Source of the DNA: Mycolicibacterium poriferae
Lineage (GTDB): Bacteria > Actinomycetota > Actinomycetes > Mycobacteriales > Mycobacteriaceae
Direction of reading: 5' to 3'
Length of the DNA: 64,000 nucleotides
Assembly (NCBI RefSeq): GCF_010728325.1
Contig: NZ_AP022570.1
Location: 5,394,001 to 5,458,000, forward strand
This document shows, in pieces, positions 11,501-19,179 of this stretch. Both the position numbers and the translations under genes were made by a program. Within the stretch, counting starts at the first letter, position 1, and each line of letters begins with the position of its first letter. Under the pieces are notes generated by a model that ran no database searches, was not told the DNA's origin, and saw only the letters and a program-made list of their open reading frames with translations.

Positions 11501-14500
11501 AAACCAAAGAAGCGGAGCCAGTGAATGTCAATACTCCGCCGGAAAATTCGACGGTCACACCTTCGGGGATTAGACCAGAATCGAAGCCCAGTACGTCTCC
11601 GACATCCAGATCACTCGGGTCCAGAGATACAGTCGCCGAGGATAACTCAGTCGAATCAACATCGGCGATCAGAACAACCGGGCTGACGACAACCGGCGAT
11701 CCTGCGGTTCCCGCCGCTACCACGGCCGCGACCACCACCGGGGCGACCTGAGTAGTGGGCAGACCGAGGACGGTCACCAGAGTCGCCGCAGGCAAGGCAC
11801 TCGTGATGCCCGAGGCATCAACGACGCCGAAGGAAACGGTCTTCACGCCCGCAGACGCGGCAGTGATGCTTACCGAAGCAAGCAGCTGCTGATACTCCGC
11901 GATCGATGCAACACCCGTAAAGGTCAGAACGCCATTGGCGAAGTTGGCAGCGACATTCTGGGGCACCAGACCCGCGTCGAAGCCCAGAACGTCGCCGCCT
12001 GCTGCAGCATCTGCGCCCAAAGCAATAGTTGCTGAGTACAACTCGGTCGAGTCCACATCTGTAATCACGATGACTGGACTCACCACGACTGGCGAACCGG
12101 TCGTGCCAGCCGCGGCGGGCGCTGGCACAACCACGGGAGCAATTTGTGTCGCGGGTAATCCTACGACTGTGACCAAGGTGAGTGCCGGAAGAGTGCTCAC
12201 TACACCTGATGAGTCGGCCACGGCGAACGACACGGTCTTGACCCCGGGGGTGTCCGAGGTAAGCGTGATGGAGGCCAAAAGCTGCTGATACTCAGCCACC
12301 GACGCAGTCCCGGTGAACGTCAAGACCCCACCGGAGAAGCCAGCAGACACACTCCCGGGCAGCAGACCCGCGTCATAGCCGAGGACATCACCAGCGTGGT
12401 CCACCGCTACCGTCGCCGAGGACAACATGTCCGAGTCCAAGTCAGTTATGACGACGACCGGGCTCACCAAGATCGCGGAGCCCGTTGTTCCTCCAGCCAC
12501 TGGAGTAGCCACCACTATCGGAGCGACCGTCGCCGCAGGTAGGCCCACTACGGTAACCATGGTTGATGCCGGTAACGCGTTGGACGTGCCGGTGGCATCC
12601 ACGACGGCGAAACTGACCGACTTCACTCCAGCCGTCTCTGAAGAAAGCGCGACCGACGCCAACAGTTGTTGATACTGCGTCTTCGAGGCGGCCCCAGTGA
12701 ACGTCAACACCCCGCCGACGAGCTGCGCAGATACGTTCTCCGGCAACAGGTCAACGTTGTAACTCAATGCGTCATCGCCGTTATCAACGGTGACCGTCGC
12801 CGAGGACAGCGACTCGGAATCCAGGTCGGTGATGACGACGACGGGGCTGACCACGACTGGCGAACCCACCACCCCCGCGGCGACCGGGGTGGCCACCACA
12901 ACGGGGGCGACGACCGCACCCGGCACACCCACCACCGTCACCACCGTGGCTGCGGGCAACGCGCTGGCATTACCCTGCGAGTCGACCACCGCGAACGACA
13001 CCGTCTTCACGCCGGCATCGGCTGCAGTCAACGTCACCGACGCCAGCAGCTGCTGATACTCGACCACCGAGGCCGACCCGGTGAAGGTCAACACCCCACC
13101 GGCGAACTCGGCGGACACATTCTCCGACAACAGATCCGAGTCGAAACCCAAGACGTCGTCAGCGTCATCAACCGTCACCGTCGCTGAGGACAGCGACTCC
13201 GAATCCAAATCGGTGATCACCACAATCGGACTCACCACCACCGGCGAACCAGTGATGCCAGCAGCCACCGGGGTGGCCACCACCACGGGAGCGACGACCG
13301 CACCCGGAACACCCACCACCGTCACCACCGTGGCAGCCGGCACCACACTGGCATTACCCTGCTCGTCCTCGACCGCGAACGACACCGTCGTCACACCCGC
13401 CGAACCTGAGGTAAGCGCGACCGACGCCAGCAGCTGCTGATACTCCACCACCGACGCCGATCCAGTGAAGGTCAACACCCCACCGGCGAACTCCGCCGTG
13501 ACGTCGTCAGGCAACAGATCCGAGTCGAAACTCACTGCGTCGTCGGCGTTCTCTACCGTCACGGTCGCTGAGGACAGCGACTCCGAATCCAAATCGGTGA
13601 TGACCACGATGGGGCTGACCACGACTGGCGAGCCCACCACGCCCGCCGCGACCGGGGTGGCCACCACCACGGGGGCGACGACCGCACCCGGCACACCCAC
13701 AGCGGTGACCACTGTGGCCGCGGGGAGCGCGCTGGCGTTACCCTGCGCATCGACCACCGCGAACGACACCGTCGTCACACCCGCCGAACCTGAGGTAAGC
13801 GCGACCGACGCCAGCAATTGCTGATACTCCACCACCGAGGCCGATCCAGTGAAGGTCAACACCCCACCGGCGAACTCGGCCGTGACGTCGTCAGGCAACA
13901 GATCCGAGTCGAAACTCAAGACATCGTCGGCGCCATCAACCGTCACCGTCGCCGAGGACAACGACTCCGAATCCAAATCGGTGATGAGGACGATGGGGCT
14001 GACCACCACCGGCGAGCCCACCACCCCAGCAGCCACCGGGGTGGCCACCACCACCGGAGCCACCACCGCACCCGGCACACCCACCACCGTCACCACCGTC
14101 GCAGCGGGCAACGCGCTGGCATTACCCTGCGCATCGACCACCGCGAACGACACCGTCGTCACACCCGCCGAACCTGAGGTAAGCGCGACCGACGCCAACA
14201 GCTGCTGATACTCCACCACCGACGCCGATCCAGTGAAGGTCAACACCCCACCGACGAACTCCGCCGTGACGTCGTCAGGCAACAGATCCGAGTCGAAACT
14301 CAAGACATCGTCGGCGCCATCAACCGTCACCGTCGCCGAGGACAACGACTCCGAATCCAAATCAGTGATCACCACAATCGGACTCACCACCACCGGCGAG
14401 CCCACCACCCCAGCAGCCACCGGGGTGGCCACCACCACCGGAGCCACCACCGCACCCGGCACACCCACCACCGTCACCACCGTCGCAGCGGGCAACGCGC

Positions 14501-17309
14501 TGGCATTACCCTGCTCGTCCTCGACCGCGAACGACACCGTCGTCACACCCGCCGAACCTGAGGTAAGCGCGACCGACGCCAACAGCTGCTGATACTCCAC
14601 CACCGACGCCGATCCAGTGAAGGTCAACACCCCACCGACGAACTCCGCCGTGACGTCGTCAGGCAACAGATCCGAGTCGAAACTCACTGCGTCGTCGGCG
14701 CCATCAACCGTCACCGTCGCCGAGGACAACGACTCCGAATCCAAATCAGTGATCACCACAATCGGACTCACCACCACCGGCGAACCCACCACGCCCGCCG
14801 CAACCGGGGTCGCCACCACCACCGGCGCCACCACCGCACCCGGCACACCCACCACCGTCACCACCGTGGCAGCCGGCACCACACTGGCATTACCCCCCGC
14901 ATCGACCACCGCGAACGACACCGTCGTCACGCCCGCCGAGCCCGAGGTAAGCGCGACCGACGCCAGCAATTGCTGATACTCCACCACCGAGGCCGACCCG
15001 GTGAAGGTCAACACCCCACCGACGAACTCGGCCGTGACGTCGTCAGGCAACAGTGATGTGTCGAAGTCGAGCACATCGCTGGAATCAGGATCACCGAGCG
15101 TCACCGTCGCCGACGACAACGAATCCGAATCCAAATCGGTGATGACGACGATGGGGCTGACCACCACCGGTGAACCCACCACCCCAGCGGCCACCGGGGT
15201 AGCCACCACCACGGGGGCGACGACCGCACCCGGCACACCCACCACCGTCACCACCGTCGCCGCGGGCAACGCGCTGGCATTACCCTGCGCATCGACCACC
15301 GCGAACGACACCGTCGTCACACCCGCCGAACCTGAGGTAAGCGCGACCGACGCCAGCAATTGCTGATACTCCACCACCGACGCCGAACCGGTGAATGTCA
15401 ACACCCCACCGGCGAACTCGGCCGTGACGTCGTCAGGCAGCAGATCCGAGTCGAAACTCACTGTGTCGTCGGCGTTCTCTACCGTCACGGTCGCTGAGGA
15501 CAGCGACTCCGAATCCAAATCGGTGATGACGACGATGGGGCTGACCACCACCGGTGAACCCACCACCCCAGCAGCCACCGGGGTCGCCACCACCACCGGG
15601 GCCACCACCGCACCCGGAACACCGAGCACCGTCACCACCGTGGCAGCCGGCACAGCATTCGGATTACCCTGCTCATCAACAACCCTGAATGACACTGTCT
15701 TTACGCCGGCATCGGCAGCAGTCAACGTCACCGACGCCAACAACTGCCGATACTCCACCACCGACGCCACGCCAGTGAACGTCAACACCCCACCGACGAA
15801 CTCCGCCGTGACGTCATCAGGCAGCAGTGATGTGTCGAAGTCGAGCACATCGCTGGAATCAGGATCACCGAGCGTCACCGTCGCCGACGACAACGACTCC
15901 GAATCCAGATCAGTGATCACCAGAACGGGGCTGACGACGATTGGTTCGCCGTTGAAGCCGAGAGCAGCAGGAGTCACGACGATCACTGGTGGGACCTCGA
16001 CGATCGGATTGACCGTCACGTTGACCATCAGCGCGACTTCGTCGGGTTCGGCGAGACCGATTGCCCGTGCGATGGAGTGGAATACGCCTTGCACCAGCCC
16101 GACTAAACCCTTGAGGTGTTCGCCCGAGTCGCTGATGACCACCTTGAAGCTGTCGGTGAGGGGCTCACCGGTCACGACTGTCGTGGGCGTGTAGATGAAC
16201 TCGCCAGACAGAGGATCTCTGACCACAAGACCATGCTCAGGTTGGCTGATCTTGTAGGTCAGCGGATCCCCGTTGGGGTCAAATGCGTTGAGGTCGAACA
16301 GCACTTGGCCGGTGGCGACCTGACGCCCTTCGATCGGCCCCCATTCGGGGCTTTCGTTGAAGAACGTGTGGGTGATCTGGCGGCGCACCCAGGCCAGCAG
16401 CGCATCGAACCACGGCGTCGGTGCGGGGGCCTCCGGATCCGCAAATGGCGACAGCACGCTCGAAACGACCGTCGTGAGGACGTCGACCTCTTCGGTGCTC
16501 GTCTCTTCGGTCGTTGCGACGGACGCCAATGGGGTGGCGCTCTCGGAGGTTGCCGATACGTCCATCTCGACCAGGTCGCTGACAGTCTCGGTGGTGCTTT
16601 CCTCGACGGTGCCGTCGGTGACATCCTCGTCGACTTCGGTCAGTTCCTCGAGATCCGGCGTGGCACTCGCCGCTTCAGCATCATCTTCGGCAACGAGGTC
16701 AGTCGACTGCTCCTCGACCGAGCCATCGGTGGCCCCTGACGAAGACTCCCCACCAGCGGGCGGTGTAGTGGCGGTCTCGTCCGCATCACCACCACTATCG
16801 GTTTCGGCTAAGCCCTCTTCTCCGTCGACCGCTGGGTCTTCCTCGCCTGCATCGCCGTCGAGGTCAGAATCCCCGGAATCTTCGGCATCGTCACCCGTCG
16901 CGGCGTCCTCGTCTACGGACTCGTCGTCGAGGCCGGAGTCGTCGGCCAACTCGTCACCGTCGTCGTCGCCCTCTTCTGCGTCACTGTCGCTCTGCTGTGA
17001 CGACTCACCGGTACCGGCGGGCGATGAGTCAGAGTCGTTCTCAGATCCAGGAGATGCCGACGGCTCCGAGTCACTGTCCGCGTGCGCGACCGCGGAGGAG
17101 TTCGCCACCGCGAACCCCACCCCCAGCGCCACAGCTAACGCGCCAACTCGTCCGACGTACCCGGCGAACCGGGACGCGTCTCGTCGCAGGTGTTTCGGCG
17201 CCCGCCCACGAAGACTTCGCTGCAGGGTGTCTTCGGCTAACCAGAATGTGGGGTCGGTCGAGCTTTCCGACTTACTTTGGGCACGACGATGACACGGCGC
17301 AGCACACAT
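5544..17309 (-). CDS. Giant secreted Ig/cadherin-like repeat protein 2 (3,921 aa)
   Basis: Complete ORF of 3,921 codons. The ATG at 17309 has GGAGG just upstream, and the N-terminus MCA...RVGALAVALGVGFAVANS matches its paralogue at 1-5061. Predicted order: basic N-region and hydrophobic signal (about residues 50-78, AHA before DSDSE), an acidic Ser/Asp/Glu spacer of about 200 residues, a cadherin-like module (WFDALLAWVRRQITHTFFN ... DLNAFDPNGDPLTYKI), then 27 repeats of about 128 residues to the C-terminus. The last five repeats are the most divergent. There is no LPXTG or transmembrane anchor; the chain ends in DTARLRVTILL. Role inferred: surface or secreted adhesin or biofilm protein. The repeats resemble Ig-like beta-sandwich tandem domains, but the exact family was not tested. 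Confidence 0.9.
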   Translation of the reverse strand: MCAAPCHRRAQSKSESSTDPTFWLAEDTLQRSLRGRAPKHLRRDASRFAGYVGRVGALAVALGVGFAVANSSAVAHADSDSEPSASPGSENDSDSSPAGTGESSQQSDSDAEEGDDDGDELADDSGLDDESVDEDAATGDDAEDSGDSDLDGDAGEEDPAVDGEEGLAETDSGGDADETATTPPAGGESSSGATDGSVEEQSTDLVAEDDAEAASATPDLEELTEVDEDVTDGTVEESTTETVSDLVEMDVSATSESATPLASVATTEETSTEEVDVLTTVVSSVLSPFADPEAPAPTPWFDALLAWVRRQITHTFFNESPEWGPIEGRQVATGQVLFDLNAFDPNGDPLTYKISQPEHGLVVRDPLSGEFIYTPTTVVTGEPLTDSFKVVISDSGEHLKGLVGLVQGVFHSIARAIGLAEPDEVALMVNVTVNPIVEVPPVIVVTPAALGFNGEPIVVSPVLVITDLDSESLSSATVTLGDPDSSDVLDFDTSLLPDDVTAEFVGGVLTFTGVASVVEYRQLLASVTLTAADAGVKTVSFRVVDEQGNPNAVPAATVVTVLGVPGAVVAPVVVATPVAAGVVGSPVVVSPIVVITDLDSESLSSATVTVENADDTVSFDSDLLPDDVTAEFAGGVLTFTGSASVVEYQQLLASVALTSGSAGVTTVSFAVVDAQGNASALPAATVVTVVGVPGAVVAPVVVATPVAAGVVGSPVVVSPIVVITDLDSDSLSSATVTLGDPDSSDVLDFDTSLLPDDVTAEFVGGVLTFTGSASVVEYQQLLASVALTSGSAGVTTVSFAVVDAGGNASVVPAATVVTVVGVPGAVVAPVVVATPVAAGVVGSPVVVSPIVVITDLDSESLSSATVTVDGADDAVSFDSDLLPDDVTAEFVGGVLTFTGSASVVEYQQLLASVALTSGSAGVTTVSFAVEDEQGNASALPAATVVTVVGVPGAVVAPVVVATPVAAGVVGSPVVVSPIVVITDLDSESLSSATVTVDGADDVLSFDSDLLPDDVTAEFVGGVLTFTGSASVVEYQQLLASVALTSGSAGVTTVSFAVVDAQGNASALPAATVVTVVGVPGAVVAPVVVATPVAAGVVGSPVVVSPIVLITDLDSESLSSATVTVDGADDVLSFDSDLLPDDVTAEFAGGVLTFTGSASVVEYQQLLASVALTSGSAGVTTVSFAVVDAQGNASALPAATVVTAVGVPGAVVAPVVVATPVAAGVVGSPVVVSPIVVITDLDSESLSSATVTVENADDAVSFDSDLLPDDVTAEFAGGVLTFTGSASVVEYQQLLASVALTSGSAGVTTVSFAVEDEQGNASVVPAATVVTVVGVPGAVVAPVVVATPVAAGITGSPVVVSPIVVITDLDSESLSSATVTVDDADDVLGFDSDLLSENVSAEFAGGVLTFTGSASVVEYQQLLASVTLTAADAGVKTVSFAVVDSQGNASALPAATVVTVVGVPGAVVAPVVVATPVAAGVVGSPVVVSPVVVITDLDSESLSSATVTVDNGDDALSYNVDLLPENVSAQLVGGVLTFTGAASKTQYQQLLASVALSSETAGVKSVSFAVVDATGTSNALPASTMVTVVGLPAATVAPIVVATPVAGGTTGSAILVSPVVVITDLDSDMLSSATVAVDHAGDVLGYDAGLLPGSVSAGFSGGVLTFTGTASVAEYQQLLASITLTSDTPGVKTVSFAVADSSGVVSTLPALTLVTVVGLPATQIAPVVVPAPAAAGTTGSPVVVSPVIVITDVDSTELYSATIALGADAAAGGDVLGFDAGLVPQNVAANFANGVLTFTGVASIAEYQQLLASVSITAASAGVKTVSFGVVDASGITSALPAATLVTVLGLPTTQVAPVVVAAVVAAGTAGSPVVVSPVVLIADVDSTELSSATVSLDPSDLDVGDVLGFDSGLIPEGVTVEFSGGVLTFTGSASLVSYQQMLASVTLTSNSAGVKTVGFAVVDGQGRPSLLPAETLVTLLGAPTTQVAPVVVASPVAAGAGGSAIVVSPVVVITDLDSESLSSATVTVDDAGDVLGYDAGVLPGTVSAIFTDGVLSFTGAASVAEYEQLLASVTLTSSTAGVKTVSFVVADELGNESVLPAGTLVTVVGAPGVVVAPVVVASPVAAGVSGSAIVVSPVVVITDLDSESLSSATVTVDDAGDVLGYDAGVLPGTVSAVFTDGVLSFTGAASVAEYEQLLASVTLTSNAAGVKTVSFVVADELGNESVLPAATLVTVVGAPGAVVAPVVVATPVAAGVVGSPVLVSPIVVITDLDSSELLSATVTVDDADDVLGFDADIVPSGITAEFVGGALTFTGVASVDEYEQLLASVTLTSDTAGVKTVSLLVADELGNESVLPAATLVTVVGAPGTEVAPVVVATPVAAGVVGSPVLVSPIVVITDLDSESLSSATVTVDDVDDVLGFDGDLLPATVSAGFVGGVLSFTGTASVAEYQQLLASVTLTSGSAGVKTVSFVVADELGNESVLPAATLVTVVGVPGTEVAPVVVAAPVAAGVSGSAIVVSPIVVITDLDSESLSSATVTVDDAGDVLGYDADLLPATVSAGFVGGVLSLTGTASVAEYQQLLASVTLTAADASVKTVSFEVVDNSGTASAVPAATLVTVVGVPGTVVAPVVVATPVAAGTTGSPVVVSPVVVITDLDSESLSSATVTVDDAGDVLGYDADLLPATVSAGFVGGVLSFTGTASVAEYQQLLASVTLTAADASVKTVSFEVVDSSGAASAVPAATLVTVVGVPGAVVAPVVVATPVAAGTAGSPVLVSPIVVITDLDSESLSSATVTVDDAGDVLGFDGGLLPGTVSAGFVGGVLSFTGAASVAEYEQLLASVTLTSSTAGVKTVSFVVADELGNESVLPAATLVTVVGAPGAVVAPVVVATPVAAGTTGSPIVVSPVVVITDLDSNVLSSATVTVDDADDVLGYDADLLPGTVSAGFVGGVLTFTGTASVAEYQQLLASVTLTSGSAGVKTVSFEVVDISGAASALPAATVVTVVGAPSTEVAPVVVATPVAAGVGGSAIVVSPIVVITDLDSNVLSSATVTVDDAGDVLGYDAGVLPGTVSAIFTDGVLSFTGAASVAEYEQLLASVTLTSSTAGVKTVSFVVADELGNESVLPAATLVTVVGVPGTEVAPVVVATPVAAGTTGSPIVVSPVVAITDLDSSELLSATVSLDEDAVAAGDSLNYAPELLPQSVEADFVDGVLTFTGLASVAEYQQLLSSVTISTTSAGVKTVSFAVTDSTATASAIPAATLVTVLATPTTDVSPVVVASVVNVGYSAGGTPIPIDANLIILDVDSAELKSATVTVGGYQAGDELTWGPLPQNVAANLVGGLLTFTGSASVAEYQQLLRSVSIATPAEALTAIRTISLRVVDAQDNQSVPAVVAVTVTALPDGAAPLVLASVVNVNYSAGGAPTPIDANLIILDLDSDSLQSATVTIGDFEPGDELTWGTLPQDVGADFTDGVLTFTGEASLEEYQQLLRSVSIQTSSGALTAIRSISFRVTDTLGQQSLPGLVAVTVVAVPQSVPPLVVPTIPAVIYTAGDPALNIATLLNLIDVDSQNLSGATIAITGGNLDADETLSFTTQSGISGVYNNGTLTLSGTATVAQYQAAIRSVTFSTDSSADATIRTISIIVTDAQGSSSLPGSVAVTVLAAPVNLAPLVTTSLLGPVYTAGNDPEVVDALVGIIDLDSNMLQGATIQIKVGLTDGDVLAFISPSDSSISGTYVEATGTLTLSGTASIAQYRQALRSVTFAAEGGVPNATRTISFTVTDTQGGTSAEATAAVSVQENSAPILTPSSLVGTYSNLLLGLQLIPVPLIVDTSSYLQSASVTITNASSNDSLSVDTTGSALTAGYAGGVLSLTGQGTVAEYQSVLNSLRFRGTFGALQPRDIDFEVTDMQGATSDTARLRVTILL
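5550..15995 (-). repeat. 27 tandem ~384-bp coding repeats
   Basis: Counting the ITDLDS(E/D)SLSSATV motif along the protein gives 27 units. Central units are 128 codons (384 bp; for example 13849, 14233, 14617, 15001) and share VAPVVVATPVAAG, PVVVSPIVVITDLDS, GGVLTFTGSASVVEYQQLL and AATVVTVVGVPG. Units near 12.8-15.5 kb are nearly identical at the DNA level. Units at 5.6-7.7 kb (C-terminal) are diverged. The gradient suggests expansion from the N-proximal part. Short-read assemblies could easily collapse this array. Confidence 0.9.
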
Positions 17310-17527
17310 AGGTCCTCCGGTTGGTTTTTGCCGAAAACCGGAGGCCGCATTCTCTGGGCAGCGCCCGGTGTGAAGAAGTTGAGCCGAGCGCCCTTAGGGC
17401 GGTGTGCCGACTCGGTTCAACCGCATGAACCGCAGCGTCATTGCCGCTCCCCGACCTGTCCAGACCGGTGCAAACCGGTTTGCTGAAAGTTGCGCCGCCT
17501 GTTTGACGCGAACGTCACAGATCTGAG

Positions 17528-17596
17528 CCTAAGCGAACGGAGTGACGTGCGTAACAATATTTGCGCCGGTCTTTGCGAAGAGAACCAGATAGTTGC
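17528..17596 (-). promoter_or_regulatory. Upstream element shared by both giant genes (copy 2)
   Basis: This lies in the 372-bp gene-free gap 17310-17681, upstream of giant gene 2 and downstream of the LLM oxidoreductase gene. It aligns without gaps to 5283-5351. Matching blocks are CTAAG, GTGAC, ATATTTGC, TTGCGAAG and TAGTT, with a variable 8-bp segment between the third and fourth. The distance from the element to the start codon (219 bp) matches the other copy. Nothing else in the gap was recognised apart from the ribosome-binding site of the giant gene. Confidence 0.55.
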
Positions 17597-17681
17597 ATGT
17601 CAATGTCTTCGACAAATGCAAATACCCAGCTCATCGATGGTTCAAGACGGTAATTACGAAACTATCGTTCGCGAAAATCGG

Positions 17682-18689
17682 TCAACGGCGCGATGCTTGG
17701 CCCATCGCTGCGCTGACCTCGCGCTCGAACAGCTCGATGCCGGAGCGATCGTAGGCAGCCTCCGGGAAATAGCAGATGAGGTACTGGCATCCAAGGTTGC
17801 GGAGCTGCGTGATGGCCTCGATCAGCTGCTCTGGGGTGCCCGCGCCGGCCTGAGGGGTGTTCATGGCTGCGAGCATCGCGTCCGCGGCCCCTTCCCCGGC
17901 CAGCTCGACCATCCGGGAGCGCACCCGCTGCAACCGTTCGCTGACCTCAGCCTCTGTGGCACCTACGACGACATTGATGTTCGCCGACCGCACGATGCTG
18001 TCGTAGTCGGTGCCGACATCTCGACAATGGCCGGCCAGGATCTCCGACTTGTGCGCAAACCCGTCGGGCTCGGAAGTGAAGTTGGTGTATTGCGCGTACT
18101 TCGCCGCGATGCGCAACGTGACCTTTTCGCCACCCCCCGCGATCCACAGCGGTATGCCGCCTTCCTGTAAAGGCTTGGGCTCGACGATGGCGCCGTCGAC
18201 CTGGTAATGCTTGCCGTCAAAGCTGACGACGCCCTCGCGCCAGGCGTCGCGCATGATCTGGACACCTTCGCCCAACCGGCCCAACCGGACGCCCGCGGTG
18301 GGAAAGCCGTAGCCGTAGGCCCGCCACTCATGCTCGTACCAGCCACCGCCGATGCCCATCTGTACGCGCCCACCAGAGATCAGGTCGGTGGTCGCCGCCA
18401 CCTTGGCCAGGTACGCCGGATTGCGGTAGCTCATTGCCGTGCACATCTGCCCGAGCTTGATCCGTGAGGTCGTGGCTGCGTACGCCGCCATCAACGACCA
18501 CGCTTCGTGCGTCGCCTCATGGGTGGGGACCGGGACGGTGTGGAAGTGGTCATACACCCACAGGGAATCCCAGGCGTCCCTGCCGTCGACGTAGGTCGCC
18601 AGGTCGCGCATCACGGGCCACTGTTCACCCGGGTCGATACCGACCAGATCGAGTCGCCAACCCTGGGGAATGAACAGTCCGAAGCGCAT
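17682..18689 (-). CDS. LLM-class (F420-dependent type) oxidoreductase
   Basis: 335 aa from the ATG at 18689 (MRFGLFIPQGWRLDL, the usual family N-terminus; the frame stays open upstream but without family similarity). Luciferase-like monooxygenase TIM-barrel features are YDHFHTVP near residue 65, TSRIKLGQMCTAMSYRNPAYLAK, GGRVQMGIGGGW and EPKPLQ...PLWIAGGGEKVTLR. The C-terminal AMNTPQAGAGTPEQLIEAI is the typical cofactor/dimer region. In mycobacteria this family usually reduces or oxidises substrates with F420; the substrate here is unknown. It is divergent from a PNPOx-fold gene 62 bp away, another fold often using F420 or FMN, so they may share a promoter region. Confidence 0.85.
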   Translation of the reverse strand: MRFGLFIPQGWRLDLVGIDPGEQWPVMRDLATYVDGRDAWDSLWVYDHFHTVPVPTHEATHEAWSLMAAYAATTSRIKLGQMCTAMSYRNPAYLAKVAATTDLISGGRVQMGIGGGWYEHEWRAYGYGFPTAGVRLGRLGEGVQIMRDAWREGVVSFDGKHYQVDGAIVEPKPLQEGGIPLWIAGGGEKVTLRIAAKYAQYTNFTSEPDGFAHKSEILAGHCRDVGTDYDSIVRSANINVVVGATEAEVSERLQRVRSRMVELAGEGAADAMLAAMNTPQAGAGTPEQLIEAITQLRNLGCQYLICYFPEAAYDRSGIELFEREVSAAMGQASRR

Positions 18690-18751
18690 GGGTACGACAG
18701 TAGGCGCTGGAGCTGACGGGCAGTGTCGGATGCCGTCGCTACTGTCGCCCC

Positions 18752-19177
18752 ATGGCTCTGTCCCGAGACGAACGTGAACAGTTTTTCGCCGAGCCGCGCG
18801 TGGCGGCGCTTGCGGTGAACGCCGGAGGTGACCGCGGGCCGCTGGCGGTGCCGATCTGGTATCAGTACCGCCCTGGCGGCCAGCCGTGGGTGCTGACCGG
18901 TGCCGACTCACGCAAGCACCGACTCATCGAAGCCGCGGGATGCTTTTCGCTGATGGTGGAACGGTCCGAGCCGACAGTGCGTTACGTCGCCGTGGATGGG
19001 CCGGTCAGCCGGATCGAGCCTGCCACCGACGAACAACTGGTCGAGATGACCGAGCGCTATCTGGCACCGGAGAAGGTCGACGGGTACCTCGACTATGCCC
19101 GCCGTGAACTCGGTGAGAACGTGCTGATCGTGCTCGAGCCGCGGCACTGGCTCTCGGCTGATCTCGGAGCCGTGTAG
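18752..19177 (+). CDS. Pyridoxamine 5'-phosphate oxidase-fold protein
   Basis: 141 aa. The split-barrel fold is indicated by VAALAVNAGGDRGPLAVPIWYQY near the N-terminus, ADSRKHRLIEAAGCFSLMVE in the middle and VRYVAVDGPVSRIEPATDE. This matches small FMN/F420-binding proteins of the PNPOx/FDOR group common in mycobacteria. The ATG at 18752 sits 62 bp from the divergent LLM oxidoreductase start. Its stop is 3 bp from the convergent stop of the acyl-CoA synthetase gene (19180). The substrate is unknown; a true PNP oxidase role in B6 synthesis is unlikely at this size. Confidence 0.75.
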   Translation: MALSRDEREQFFAEPRVAALAVNAGGDRGPLAVPIWYQYRPGGQPWVLTGADSRKHRLIEAAGCFSLMVERSEPTVRYVAVDGPVSRIEPATDEQLVEMTERYLAPEKVDGYLDYARRELGENVLIVLEPRHWLSADLGAV

Positions 19178-19179
19178 CG

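Noticed and set aside
7735..16194. Plus-strand Thr/Ala-rich frames up to 277 aa
   Set aside because: Antisense shadows of the 384-bp repeats of giant gene 2; no ribosome sites and low-complexity composition.
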